Translations under genes and position numbers: made by a program | Assembly: GCF_016745835.1 (NCBI RefSeq) | Contig: NZ_JAERVL010000001.1 | Span: 1-64,000, forward strand | DNA from: Caldalkalibacillus salinus | Lineage (GTDB): Bacteria > Bacillota > Bacilli > Caldalkalibacillales > JCM-10596 | Direction: 5' to 3' | Length of the DNA stretch: 64,000 nt | The notes under the pieces: model-generated | What the model saw: the letters and a program-made list of their open reading frames with translations, nothing else | The model's database searches: none | What the model was told of the DNA's origin: nothing | Shown here: positions 8,724-17,113 of the stretch, piece by piece | Layout of the letters: every line of letters begins with the position of its first letter | Position numbering within the stretch: position 1 is the stretch's first letter

Positions 8724-10082
8724 TTAACCTTGAGCCACTTTTCTCTCCTGTCTTTCAAATACAGCCTCACTGGAAGCCCGTACTTTCTCTTTGATCTCTT
8801 CTAGGTTATCTACGAGTAATTTGCCGTTTCTCTTGACGGCTTTCCCGGCTACAAATACGGAGTCAACATTTTCTGGGCGAGCGCTTTGCACAATAGCCCC
8901 TACAGGTTGATCGTTTAGAGGATAGAGATTAGAAGCACCAGGATCAACGAAAATGATATCCGCTTCCTTACCAACCTCAAGTGTGCCAATTTTATGATCT
9001 AACCCCAGCGCTTTGGCCCCATTAGGGATGGCGAATTGTAACATGTCATCAGTCGTGATTTGAAGCTCCTGAGGCATCTCGCCACTCTCTAAGATCTGTT
9101 GGTTCTGTATCGCGCGTTCCGCTTGCAGGGCGAACTTCATCTGCGAGAACATGTCTCCGGCCGTGGAGACGACAACGTCCACGCCTAGGGTCACTAAGCC
9201 GTCATGCTTGTGAACTTTTCCTGTTATAGGATAGCCGTGTCCCATCATCATTTCCACTTCAGGTGTGACAGACACGGAGGCACCTGTTTCAGCAATAAGC
9301 TTGTATTCATGGTCCTGTACCGTATTGACATGCACAAGGTTGAGGTCGGGTCCTAATAGGTTGGCGTCATATAATCTTTGGATAGAATGATCATGAGGTC
9401 CCCACGTCCCAAAACCGATATGCATAGCGGCGATACAATCTAACTCTCGAGCGAGCTGGATGTCATCGACGGCCGTTTCCCAAGCACTGAATTCAGGTCC
9501 TCTAATCCCTAGCGCCATAGTCAGGAGCTGATCATCGGATTGGAAGTATGCCGCTTTGACTCGTCTACTGTCTTCAGGATGCCTGAGCTCACTGTCCCGA
9601 GACCAGTACTTGCCGTCACCGGAAGGACCGTGGGCGAAAACACCACGAACATGAGCATCTTGGAGCCCTTTAATACAGGCGTCGGCATGTTCAGGTGTCT
9701 CTAGCATCGAGTAGTCTAGTAAAGTGGTCACACCGGCATCAAGGGCTTCTAAAGCGCCCCACAGATTGGCGATATAACTGTCTTCAGGAGTAAGCTGCGC
9801 ACCGAGGTTGTTATAGTAGAGGCTCTCCAGATAAGTGACGAGCGTCCAGTCCGTCCCGATATGTCGCAGGATAGATTCCCATACGTGTCGATGAGTGTCT
9901 ACAAAACCGGGCATGACGATTTTGTCTTCTGCATCAATCACGTTGGTGACATCCTGGTCTTGAATATGGGGTTTCATGTCCCGTATGTGTTTCCCTTCAA
10001 TCAGGATGTCTCTTTTCTGTAGGGTGTGGTTGCCGTTTTTTAAATCTAATACGCGTCCGTTTTTAATTAATGTCTTTTCCAT
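8724..10082 (-). CDS. Amidohydrolase family protein (TrzN/AtzA/SsnA-like metal-dependent deaminase or chlorohydrolase)
   Basis: 452-residue cyclic amidohydrolase of the COG0402 type. The metal motif HxH is in VDTHRHVWE near residue 63; further expected ligands are in AAMHIGFG, LVHVNTV and GVDVVVSTAGD. The C-terminal beta-domain (VGKEADIIFVD) is normal. The natural substrate is not predictable; relatives deaminate guanine, N-substituted melamines or aryl-pyrimidines. An ATG at 10082 is placed seven bases after GGGGAGG, so I take that instead of a GTG six bases upstream. It is divergent from an aldehyde dehydrogenase gene and has its own promoter with a cre-like 14-mer just after the expected start of transcription. 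Confidence 0.85.
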   Translation of the reverse strand: MEKTLIKNGRVLDLKNGNHTLQKRDILIEGKHIRDMKPHIQDQDVTNVIDAEDKIVMPGFVDTHRHVWESILRHIGTDWTLVTYLESLYYNNLGAQLTPEDSYIANLWGALEALDAGVTTLLDYSMLETPEHADACIKGLQDAHVRGVFAHGPSGDGKYWSRDSELRHPEDSRRVKAAYFQSDDQLLTMALGIRGPEFSAWETAVDDIQLARELDCIAAMHIGFGTWGPHDHSIQRLYDANLLGPDLNLVHVNTVQDHEYKLIAETGASVSVTPEVEMMMGHGYPITGKVHKHDGLVTLGVDVVVSTAGDMFSQMKFALQAERAIQNQQILESGEMPQELQITTDDMLQFAIPNGAKALGLDHKIGTLEVGKEADIIFVDPGASNLYPLNDQPVGAIVQSARPENVDSVFVAGKAVKRNGKLLVDNLEEIKEKVRASSEAVFERQERKVAQG

Positions 10083-10121
10083 GTACACGCCTCCCCATCA
10101 AGTCATCTTGTGTAAAGATTC

Positions 10122-10135
10122 TGTAAACCCTTACA
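10122..10135. promoter_or_regulatory. cre-like 14-mer TGTAAACCCTTACA
   Basis: Matches the CcpA cre consensus TGWAANCGNTNWCA at 13 of 14 positions, with CC in place of the central CG. It lies just downstream of the amidohydrolase promoter, where bound CcpA could act as a roadblock. The identical 14-mer occurs at 61742. The central CG is normally strongly conserved, so another factor is possible. Confidence 0.45.
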
Positions 10136-10140
10136 ATGTC

Positions 10141-10169
10141 AGCATATTGGAGCAGATAATGAGTGTCAA
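10141..10169 (-). promoter_or_regulatory. Promoter of the amidohydrolase gene
   Basis: Minus strand TTGACA (10164-10169), 17-base spacer, TATGCT (10141-10146), about 60 bases upstream of the ATG. Confidence 0.6.
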
Positions 10170-10240
10170 CGAATATGATTGGCAGTATTTACATGCCGTT
10201 AAAGTCAGGTTGTACACAAGCATAGCTCAGCATGAAACTT

Positions 10241-10268
10241 TCGACATTGAATGCTCACGATATATAAT
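10241..10268 (+). promoter_or_regulatory. Promoter of the aldehyde dehydrogenase gene
   Basis: TCGACA (10241-10246), 16-base spacer, TATAAT (10263-10268), about 45 bases before the ATG at 10313. Confidence 0.6.
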
Positions 10269-10312
10269 GGCTAAAATAGTCATAACTACCTACATTGAAA
10301 GGGAGTATCCTT

Positions 10313-11791
10313 ATGTCTGAACAACCGATTGTCATTGATGCCATTATTAATGGTGAGAAACATAAAGCACAAGAACAATCTCCACGGGAAAATCCTACTC
10401 ACCCAGATGAAATTGTAGGATATGCCCCAGTCAATACACGTGAGGAGACGATTCAAGCCATTGATGTTGCTCACGACGTGTTTACGACCTGGAGAGAGTC
10501 GGACATGGATGACCGCATCGCACGCATGAGACGGGCCATCGAGAAGCTGAAGGATGAAACACCGAACATCGCTAAACTTCTGTCACGTGAGCATGGAAAA
10601 CCCCTTTATGATTCAGAAGGAGAAGTCGCGGTTTCTCTCATGTGGATGGAGTATGCATGTAACCACGCCAAAGAAGTTCTTAAGAACGAGGTTGAGGAAC
10701 GTGAAGACGGTAAAACGATTATCTCCAGGGATGCTATTGGGGTTGTATCGGCTATCACACCTTGGAATTATCCACTGTCACTATCGACGATTAAGATTGC
10801 CCCAGCTCTTTTAGCAGGTAATACGATGGTGATAAAGCCCAGTCCGTTGGCCCCGCTTGCGGTAAGTAAAGTGGTGGAAATCATCGCTGACGAGTATCCG
10901 CCAGGCGTACTAAACCTCGTGCACGGTGAAAAGGATGTCGGCGTAGAGCTGACCTCCAACCCGAAAGTGGCAAAAATCGCGTTCACTGGTGGTACAGAAA
11001 CAGCGAAGCATATTATGAAGGCTGCGGCAGACACGATTAAACAAATGACATTAGAATTAGGGGGGAACGATGCAGCGATCATCTTAAAAGATTTTGATGT
11101 GAATGACGATAAAGCGATGCGTCGGATCGTCATCTCCAATTTTCTAACGGCAGGGCAAATCTGCATGATTGCCAAAAGAGTCTACGTGCATGAGTCTATT
11201 TATGAATCCTTCGTGGAGAAATATATTGAAGCGGCCAATAAATGGATTAAAGTGGGCGATCCTTTTGACGAACGTGTGACCGTCGGAACGGTTAATAACA
11301 AAAAACAAATTGAATTCGTCCAAAACTTAGTGGATGATGCGGAAAGTAAAGGGGCCAAGGTGATTAAATTAGGAGAGATTTTAGACCAAGATCTCTTCGA
11401 ACAAGGTTACTTTATGCAGCCTACCGTCGTCCTAGGGGCCGACTATAGGGACCCGATTGTGGTAGAAGAACAATTCGGTCCAACCGTTCCTATTCTGCCA
11501 TTCAAGGATGATGAACATGCCATCGAGTTGGCTAACGACAGTATTTACGGATTAACGAGCTCTGTTTGGGGAGATGAAGCACACGCGATAGAAGTGGCAA
11601 AACATATACAAGCTGGAACGACAATGATCAACACGGCTGCTGTTCAAGGCTTAGACGTCCGTTATCCATTCGGAGGGGTGAAACAGTCTGGTGTGGGACG
11701 TGAGTATGGCAATGAAGGCTTACTGGCCTATACGGATACACATGTCATTAATATTCCTAATGATCCTGACTTGCCTTATATCCCAGAATAA
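10313..11791 (+). CDS. NAD(P)-dependent aldehyde dehydrogenase
   Basis: 492-residue member of the aldehyde dehydrogenase superfamily, oxidising an aldehyde to the acid in the cytoplasm. Family marks: TPWNYPLSL (nucleotide site), the GGTETAKHIM turn, LELGGNDAAI holding the general-base Glu, the catalytic Cys284 in TAGQICMIAKR, and EEQFGPTVPILPF. It resembles the succinate-semialdehyde/betaine-aldehyde branch but the substrate cannot be fixed. ATG at 10313 has AAGGGAG eight bases before it; an in-frame TTG at 10295 is less likely. Divergent from the amidohydrolase, with which it may share a catabolic purpose (inference). Confidence 0.9.
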   Translation: MSEQPIVIDAIINGEKHKAQEQSPRENPTHPDEIVGYAPVNTREETIQAIDVAHDVFTTWRESDMDDRIARMRRAIEKLKDETPNIAKLLSREHGKPLYDSEGEVAVSLMWMEYACNHAKEVLKNEVEEREDGKTIISRDAIGVVSAITPWNYPLSLSTIKIAPALLAGNTMVIKPSPLAPLAVSKVVEIIADEYPPGVLNLVHGEKDVGVELTSNPKVAKIAFTGGTETAKHIMKAAADTIKQMTLELGGNDAAIILKDFDVNDDKAMRRIVISNFLTAGQICMIAKRVYVHESIYESFVEKYIEAANKWIKVGDPFDERVTVGTVNNKKQIEFVQNLVDDAESKGAKVIKLGEILDQDLFEQGYFMQPTVVLGADYRDPIVVEEQFGPTVPILPFKDDEHAIELANDSIYGLTSSVWGDEAHAIEVAKHIQAGTTMINTAAVQGLDVRYPFGGVKQSGVGREYGNEGLLAYTDTHVINIPNDPDLPYIPE

Positions 11792-11827
11792 CAACAACCG
11801 CAATGTTTCACACTCCCGCATATGATC

Positions 11828-11860
11828 ACTCCCTGTATATCATGCAGGGAGTTTTCTTTT
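11828..11860 (+). terminator. Intrinsic terminator after the aldehyde dehydrogenase gene
   Basis: ACTCCCTG (11828-11835) pairs with CAGGGAGT (11845-11852), followed by TTTCTTTT. Confidence 0.85.
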
Positions 11861-11963
11861 ACATGTGATCAAAATGAAGTGATTCGTACTCACTAATAAA
11901 GTGATTCCTACTGACAAGCAGCGCTTCTCCATGTATCCTATATAATGAAGGAGCGTATGAATC

Positions 11964-13094
11964 ATGACGAAAACGACAACATTTCAACCGATTACCCCTT
12001 CCCATGACCCTTGGGAGGCCTATCAAGACATAAAAATGTATGGAGAAAACCGCCTGACGAACGTAGAATTAACGACGACCACCCTATGTAATATGCGCTG
12101 TGAGCATTGTGCTGTCGGTTATACCCTGCAATCGAAGGACCCTGATCCTTTGCCTTTATCTCTGATCCTTAAAAGGCTGGATGAAGTAGAGGACCTGAAG
12201 ACGTTAAGTATCACGGGCGGAGAACCCATGCTGTCCATGAAGTCAGTAAAAGCGTATGTGGTTCCACTGCTTCGTTATGCTCACGAACGAGGGGTACGAA
12301 CACAGATTAACTCAAACCTGACCCTACCGTTAAAACGCTATGAGATGATAACACCTTACCTCGATGTCCTACATATATCTCATAATTATGGCAGTGTGGA
12401 GGATTTCGTAGAGATAGGGTTTGCCATGATGGATACGCAACCCACGCGGGCACAAAGAGAGGCATACTTTTATCAAATGGTTGAGAACAGCCAAGCGCTT
12501 ACAGCTGAAGGGGTTATCGTCTCAGCGGAAACGATGATCAATAAGCGAACGTTGCCCCACTTAGAACGCATCCATGATCAGATAGTGGAGATGGGGTGTC
12601 AGCGGCATGAGGTGCATCCTATGTATCCAAGTGATTTTGCTAGTGCATTGGAGGTGGCGAGTCTCCCAGATATCCGTTCAGGCATTCATCGCCTCCTAGA
12701 CCATAAGCGGGAGGATATATGGATGTTATTTGGCACGTTACCTTTCTATGCGTGTAATCAGAACGAGGAAGATTTAGCCTTACTCCAACGACTGAATCAA
12801 ACCGAAAATGTAACGGTGCGTAATGATCCTGACGGACGTTCGAGAGTGAATATGAATATCTTTGACGGTACGATTAATGTGACGGACTTTGCAGACGCGC
12901 CTCCACTAGGGAACATCCAAGACACACCACTCCAAAAGGCGTATACCACGTGGCGTGAGAGTGAGTTGAATCGTTCTATTGACTGTCATTGTTCACAGGT
13001 GAACTGCCTAGGGCCTAACCTATTGGTCAAAGAGGCCTATTATAAAGATGTTGATTTTAGACAACGTCAAGCACAGATTGCATTTGATCGTTAA
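11964..13094 (+). CDS. yfkAB: Radical SAM/CxCxxxxC protein YfkAB
   Basis: 376-residue radical SAM protein closely resembling B. subtilis YfkAB. The SAM-cluster motif CNMRCEHC is near residues 38-45 and ITGGEPML follows. The C-terminus has the family's second cysteine motif, in CHCSQVNCLGP, which probably binds another iron-sulfur cluster. Also conserved are HEVHPMYPSDFASALE and VRNDPDGRSR. The substrate and reaction are unknown to me. The ATG is preceded by AAGGAG ten bases upstream. It stands alone, with a terminator after it. Confidence 0.92.
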   Translation: MTKTTTFQPITPSHDPWEAYQDIKMYGENRLTNVELTTTTLCNMRCEHCAVGYTLQSKDPDPLPLSLILKRLDEVEDLKTLSITGGEPMLSMKSVKAYVVPLLRYAHERGVRTQINSNLTLPLKRYEMITPYLDVLHISHNYGSVEDFVEIGFAMMDTQPTRAQREAYFYQMVENSQALTAEGVIVSAETMINKRTLPHLERIHDQIVEMGCQRHEVHPMYPSDFASALEVASLPDIRSGIHRLLDHKREDIWMLFGTLPFYACNQNEEDLALLQRLNQTENVTVRNDPDGRSRVNMNIFDGTINVTDFADAPPLGNIQDTPLQKAYTTWRESELNRSIDCHCSQVNCLGPNLLVKEAYYKDVDFRQRQAQIAFDR

Positions 13095-13178
13095 GATATA
13101 GATATGGTCAATACGTTTTGGTCCGGCAGGTCGTATGTCAAGTAAAAGTATGGAAACAAACGTCCTTTCGAAGAAAAG

Positions 13179-13224
13179 ACAGCACAGAGAGCACCTTATG
13201 TTGTTCTCTCGTGTTGTTTTTTTT
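13179..13224 (+). terminator. Intrinsic terminator after yfkAB
   Basis: An imperfect stem between ACAGCACAGAGAG and CTCTCGTGTTGT is followed by a run of eight T. Confidence 0.75.
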
Positions 13225-13313
13225 AATCCATACTAACTTTAAAAAATTGGAAGTTTTTCATGGGCTAAGTGTGAGGTGTGACTCATAGATATCTAAGGAA
13301 GGAGGTGATCGTC

Positions 13314-13676
13314 ATGAAAATATGGGTGGCTGTTTTAGCCGTTTTAGGTGGTATCGCAGGTCTGATAAGTGGTTTCTTTGTCTCGGTGAGTGGCGAAGTC
13401 TTTGGAGAGGAGGCAATGAGTAGCAGCGGGACCAGTGTTTTTTGGTTATCTGTTCTCTCTATTTTCTTAGGATTTTTGGCGTGGAAATTTAAGAAAACAG
13501 CAGGAACAGGCCTTATACTCATTTCCCTTTACGGATTCTATGCTAACGGGCTCTTTTTCACGCTTGCTTTCATATTCCTCCTTATCGCTGGCATCCTTTC
13601 GTTTAATATTAAGACTGACACCGCAGGAGCCAGTGAACCTCATGCTCAAGTGGTTGAGCAAGGAGAAAAGCAGTAG
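13314..13676 (+). CDS. Small membrane protein, DUF4064-like
   Basis: 120 residues with four predicted membrane segments: VAVLAVLGGIAGLISGFFVS (residues 4-23), VFWLSVLSIFLGFLAW (about 43-58), GLILISLYGFYANGLFF (about 66-82) and LAFIFLLIAGILSF (about 84-97), then a short polar tail. The layout is that of the DUF4064 group of small Bacillus membrane proteins. Function unknown. The ATG at 13314 follows a full anti-SD match GGAGGTGATC; an upstream GTG at 13278 has no ribosome site. Flanked by terminators, so monocistronic. Confidence 0.75.
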   Translation: MKIWVAVLAVLGGIAGLISGFFVSVSGEVFGEEAMSSSGTSVFWLSVLSIFLGFLAWKFKKTAGTGLILISLYGFYANGLFFTLAFIFLLIAGILSFNIKTDTAGASEPHAQVVEQGEKQ

Positions 13677-13711
13677 GGATAAACAGTAGGGAAGTGGACA
13701 GAACAGGATGT

Positions 13712-13747
13712 AAAAGCAGACTCGTCGCTAATGTGAGTCTGCTTTTT
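13712..13747 (+). terminator. Intrinsic terminator after the small membrane protein gene
   Basis: AAGCAGACTC (13714-13723) pairs with GAGTCTGCTT (13735-13744), followed by TTT. Confidence 0.85.
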
Positions 13748-13884
13748 GCGCTTTCACGGCCCTGTGTACATTTTGTTCATGCTGACATGCCGAATCAGCC
13801 TCAAGCCTCTATGGGGTGTCAACGCCAACAGAGTGATTAGAGCACCTCGTTATTTATATATACAAAAGTCTATCGCGATGAGTA

Positions 13885-14027
13885 TAATATAGGTAAATAC
13901 TTTTAACAGATGTGTCTCCTAAGGGAATCTTAAGGGGATATCGTTGGACATCTATCTCTAAAGAACACCCATTAAATATCATCTACGTTTTGAGCGCTCA
14001 CATAAATGTTGTTGGCGCTCTTTTTTT
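13885..14027 (+). ncRNA. Candidate structured RNA or abortive leader ending in a terminator
   Basis: A TATAAT at about 13885 is followed by a hairpin made of TCTCCTAAG, loop GGAAT and CTTAAGGGGA (about 13914-13937, one bulged base) and by a terminator, GAGCGC (13992-13997) with GCGCTC (14015-14020) and seven T. No -35 is convincing and no known riboswitch family is recognised, so this is a tentative call: either a small RNA of about 135 nt or a regulated leader of the genes after it. Confidence 0.25.
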
Positions 14028-14077
14028 GTAAGCACAATTTAAAACGTCATTGAACGAGCTTAAGAAAGGAGGTGTAG

Positions 14078-14107
14078 ATGCATGATCAAGTAAAAGAAGT
14101 GGATTGA
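14078..14107 (+). CDS. 9-codon micro-ORF with strong ribosome site
   Basis: AAGGAGGTGTAG precedes ATG at 14078; the frame reads MHDQVKEVD and stops at TGA 14105-14107. The stop shares its last base with the ATG of the next micro-ORF (TGATG). It is likely a leader or coupling element for the GyrI-like gene, or a relic. No homology recognised. Confidence 0.3.
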   Translation: MHDQVKEVD

Positions 14108-14175
14108 TGTATCGTTGGGTAAAAAGTGTTTTGAAGACATTTTACAATAATTCATTGAAAAAGGAGTGTAAGTGA
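14107..14175 (+). CDS. 22-codon micro-ORF coupled to the GyrI-like gene
   Basis: Begins with ATG overlapping the previous stop (TGATG) and ends with TGA 14173-14175 sharing one base with the ATG of the GyrI-like gene (again TGATG). The peptide is basic, starting MYRWVKSVLK. It has no own ribosome site, so translation would depend on coupling. Could be chance. Confidence 0.25.
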   Translation: MYRWVKSVLKTFYNNSLKKECK

Positions 14176-14654
14176 TGGAAGCCAATGTCTTGACAGTGCC
14201 AAGTTTTAATATTGTTGGATTAAAAATTGAAGCCAATTTAAAAGAAATAGATGAAGAGGGCCTAGGAAAAGAAACATATAGTCACCTGTTGTCTCGGTCA
14301 GATGAATTCGGGTCTAATAAAAGTGAGCATGTCATCCTATTGCAGGAATACCCAATGAAGCCTGACTTTAATCCGTTGGTTGATGCTTTTACTCAAATCA
14401 TAGGTTATCAAGTAGAGGACGTCCAAGGGGTGCCAACGGGTATGGTTCATCGCCATATTCCTGAAAGAAAGTATGTCACGGTCACTCATAAAGGGATGGA
14501 GTCGGAACTCGAGAAAACGTATGACTATCTATATACACAATGGTTTCGAGAGACAGGGCATGTCCCTGCTGGCTATGACTTTGAAATATGGGACGAGAGA
14601 TACCAGCCGGAGAAACCCACTAATGAGATTGACGTGTATGTGGCGATCAAATAA
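14175..14654 (+). CDS. GyrI-like / AraC effector-binding-domain protein
   Basis: 159-residue stand-alone effector-binding domain of the GyrI/SOUL-like type. Such domains bind small hydrophobic ligands and are found fused to MerR/AraC regulators or alone. Signs are the N-terminal strand VPSFNIVGLKIEA, the central TGMVHRHIPERKYVTVTHKG and the C-terminal YTQWFRETGHVPAGYDFEIWDERY. AAGGAG lies eight bases before the ATG. The gene follows two overlapping micro-ORFs and is closed by a hairpin at 14658. Ligand unknown. Confidence 0.8.
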   Translation: MEANVLTVPSFNIVGLKIEANLKEIDEEGLGKETYSHLLSRSDEFGSNKSEHVILLQEYPMKPDFNPLVDAFTQIIGYQVEDVQGVPTGMVHRHIPERKYVTVTHKGMESELEKTYDYLYTQWFRETGHVPAGYDFEIWDERYQPEKPTNEIDVYVAIK

Positions 14655-14657
14655 AAT

Positions 14658-14695
14658 ATCCCTAGTAGGGCATAGTCCTTACTAGGGATCATTTA
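14658..14695. terminator. Bidirectional hairpin between convergent genes
   Basis: ATCCCTAGTA (14658-14667) pairs with TACTAGGGAT (14680-14689), followed by CATTTATTT. It separates the GyrI-like gene from the convergent pectate lyase gene. Confidence 0.6.
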
Positions 14696-14741
14696 TTTAG
14701 ATCATTTTGCTTTTGGAGAAATACTTCCCTATCGTTAGTCT

Positions 14742-17027
14742 TTAATCAATCCGATTGGTCACCTTCTTCATACTATCTAAATTGAGTTGTCGTCCGTGTA
14801 CATCTGTAGAACGGTCATTGTGGACGGTACCGTAAACATTGTTCACATAGTACCCTGTCGTTTTAGCAATTTCAATGATGCTATGTGGCCACGTTCCCGC
14901 CCAAGCATACCCGGTTCTTCTTTCTTCTTCAATCTCACTAATGTCATACTTGATCACCCCGTCTCTTCCAGAGAAGATAGGGTTGTTTGTCCCAATTTCA
15001 TAAAAGCGATACCATACGGTTGACCCTGGATGGTGTATGAAGTAGGGTTCAACACGGTTATCGAAACGTGTATCATCAATACGGACGCTATCGAAGTACT
15101 GAATGGCACTCTCCACAGCACGTTGAATGTCTTCTGTTTGGTCTGGTCTGGCCATAAGCCAGCGGATGACCGGAATAGACTCATCTGCACTGATAGACGG
15201 GTGCTCATAACTTCTCCCGTGTCTAGGTTCATAAGTGACCGGATCATGCTGTTGACCCCACCCCGTCAAAACACCATCAACTTCAATTTGGGCTGTTAAA
15301 ATGTAATCTAAAGCTAAATCCACCGCTTCTTCTAATTCGGTAATGAAAGCATCACTGATGAGGTCAGTACTTTGAAAGGCTCCTTCTCGTTGAATGACTT
15401 CATCGTAGAACTCTAAAACGTTCGTCATAGCCGCATCATTAAACGTGACATAATCGGAGTAACCTCCACGACTCGGATAGACTTGGGCAAACCCACCAGT
15501 AGGGTATTGTAGCTTGTCGATAAATTCAAATCCTTTTTCAACACTTTCTTTGAAACGAGGGTCGCCTGTCATCACGTATGCTTCGGCCACTGTGCGTATT
15601 TCATTAATCGTAGCATCGTTGTCAATTGTTCCTAATTCTTGGCCATTATGAACCCACTCTGAACGAGGCTCTTCCCCATCCCATGGTCGTGTATAGATAT
15701 GAGGGAAGTTCTTCGTCCAACCCCCATGCTCTAGTTGCCAGGTTAAAAGGTTCTCTGCTGCATCGACGGTACTTTGGTCATATTCAATCTCTGTTTTTTC
15801 CTCTTCTACCCCGTACTGAGCATTGTCATCCAACATCTCAGCAATGTCATATACGATTACCGTCAGCCCTAGTCTATTCACACCGATGCTGGCTTCCTTT
15901 ATGGTAAAATCTCTTAATCCGGGGTTTAATCTGTTCCATGGTCCTGAGGCAAACGTCACCCTGATATCTTGAGGAGAGACATCTTCAAAATAACTGTTTA
16001 ACGTCACCGCAATCGTCTGTGGACCAAGGGCATCTACGCTGGCAATACTCACCGAGTCCGTTTCCTGCTGTAAGAAAGCGGATAGGTCAGAAGCTTCTTC
16101 GTGCGTTAACGGCTTGTTTGGTCTATCGGTTGTTTTAAAATAATCTTTTGCTTCATCTATGGCGTTCAAATCTAGAACGTCCTTTAAAATCAGCGCTGCT
16201 TCTTCCATCGTCACAGATTTCTCGGGTTGGATCTGTTCACGGTCAAGCTGTGAGAGATAACCCGCTTGGTGGGCTGCTTGGATCACAAACGAGTACCATG
16301 CGTCTTCAGGAATGTTCCACTCTGATAGAAAAGGTTTTTCACTGACACCCTGATACGCCCCATCATTTGTAAAGTCGAAAAGACGGTTAATCAAGGCAAA
16401 AAACTCAATTCTTTTAATCGGTTCGTGAGGGTTAAAAGAAACCGATTCTAAGATAAATCCTTCCTCTTGCCATTTCTGAAACAGGGGTTCCTGTAACCGG
16501 TCGGAGATATCAGTGACATCATACTCGGCTACACCATCATCTTCTTCCACGATGCCTTCAATCACTTGAAGATGATCCAGATTCGGTCCTCCCTCAGGAC
16601 CCACGCCAGTAAATCTCACAGTGTTGGTCCCTTCATCTAGATGAGCGACAGTAGAGGCAGAGTCCCACTGGTTCCATGCGCCTGTGGGGAGGAATGCTAA
16701 GTCCTCTTCGACTACCTCACCATTCACGCTAATGTCTCCCGGGCGATTAGCACCTCCTCCGTGTGCATAGCGAATGACCAGTGTATACATGCCCTCATTT
16801 TCAATGGTCACGTCCCATTCTGCAAAGCCTCCGGGCACATTCGGCGTAAATTGAATGTAGTGGTCACCGATAAAGCCCTGATGGTCATTGTTTAAAATGT
16901 AACCCTCGCCCCATGCCTCATCTGCGTGATAAATTCCATCCTCCGCACTGACAGTGACAGCGAACAGAATAGCAAACATGACAAAGATGGTCGTGGTTAA
17001 GGTGTGACGTTTTATTGTTGATCCCAT
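14742..17027 (-). CDS. Secreted pectate lyase, PL10, with CBM35-like and degenerate SLH-like modules
   Basis: 761 residues. Signal peptide (about 1-28, cleavage after VSA), a CBM35/CBM6-type carbohydrate-binding module (about 30-140, with FTPNVPGGFAEWDV and GGPNLDHLQV), a region at about 160-320 resembling S-layer homology repeats, a beta-sandwich linker, and a PL10 catalytic domain (about 400-740) marked by WQLEHGGWTKNF, GTIDNDATINEI, QYPTGGFAQVYPSRGGYSDYVTFNDAAM and WYRFYEIGTN. PL10 enzymes cleave polygalacturonate by beta-elimination with calcium. It is acidic throughout. A cre site lies about 75 bases upstream, and an AraC-type regulator gene is directly upstream on the same strand. Its architecture is paralogous to the larger PL10-CE8 protein at 50257. 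The SLH-like part is weak and may be a binding or spacer domain. Confidence 0.9.
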   Translation of the reverse strand: MGSTIKRHTLTTTIFVMFAILFAVTVSAEDGIYHADEAWGEGYILNNDHQGFIGDHYIQFTPNVPGGFAEWDVTIENEGMYTLVIRYAHGGGANRPGDISVNGEVVEEDLAFLPTGAWNQWDSASTVAHLDEGTNTVRFTGVGPEGGPNLDHLQVIEGIVEEDDGVAEYDVTDISDRLQEPLFQKWQEEGFILESVSFNPHEPIKRIEFFALINRLFDFTNDGAYQGVSEKPFLSEWNIPEDAWYSFVIQAAHQAGYLSQLDREQIQPEKSVTMEEAALILKDVLDLNAIDEAKDYFKTTDRPNKPLTHEEASDLSAFLQQETDSVSIASVDALGPQTIAVTLNSYFEDVSPQDIRVTFASGPWNRLNPGLRDFTIKEASIGVNRLGLTVIVYDIAEMLDDNAQYGVEEEKTEIEYDQSTVDAAENLLTWQLEHGGWTKNFPHIYTRPWDGEEPRSEWVHNGQELGTIDNDATINEIRTVAEAYVMTGDPRFKESVEKGFEFIDKLQYPTGGFAQVYPSRGGYSDYVTFNDAAMTNVLEFYDEVIQREGAFQSTDLISDAFITELEEAVDLALDYILTAQIEVDGVLTGWGQQHDPVTYEPRHGRSYEHPSISADESIPVIRWLMARPDQTEDIQRAVESAIQYFDSVRIDDTRFDNRVEPYFIHHPGSTVWYRFYEIGTNNPIFSGRDGVIKYDISEIEEERRTGYAWAGTWPHSIIEIAKTTGYYVNNVYGTVHNDRSTDVHGRQLNLDSMKKVTNRID

Positions 17028-17099
17028 GCAAATCCCCTCCCTGTATCGTTTTCAATTTAACTGTATCAAGAGGCGTTTTACATTTGTTGCCACATTGGA

Positions 17100-17113
17100 G
17101 GAAAGCGTTTACA
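17100..17113. promoter_or_regulatory. Catabolite-responsive element (cre) for CcpA
   Basis: GGAAAGCGTTTACA matches TGWAANCGNTNWCA at 13 of 14 positions. It overlaps the stop codon of the AraC gene and precedes the pectate lyase gene, so carbon catabolite repression of the lyase is expected. Confidence 0.7.
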
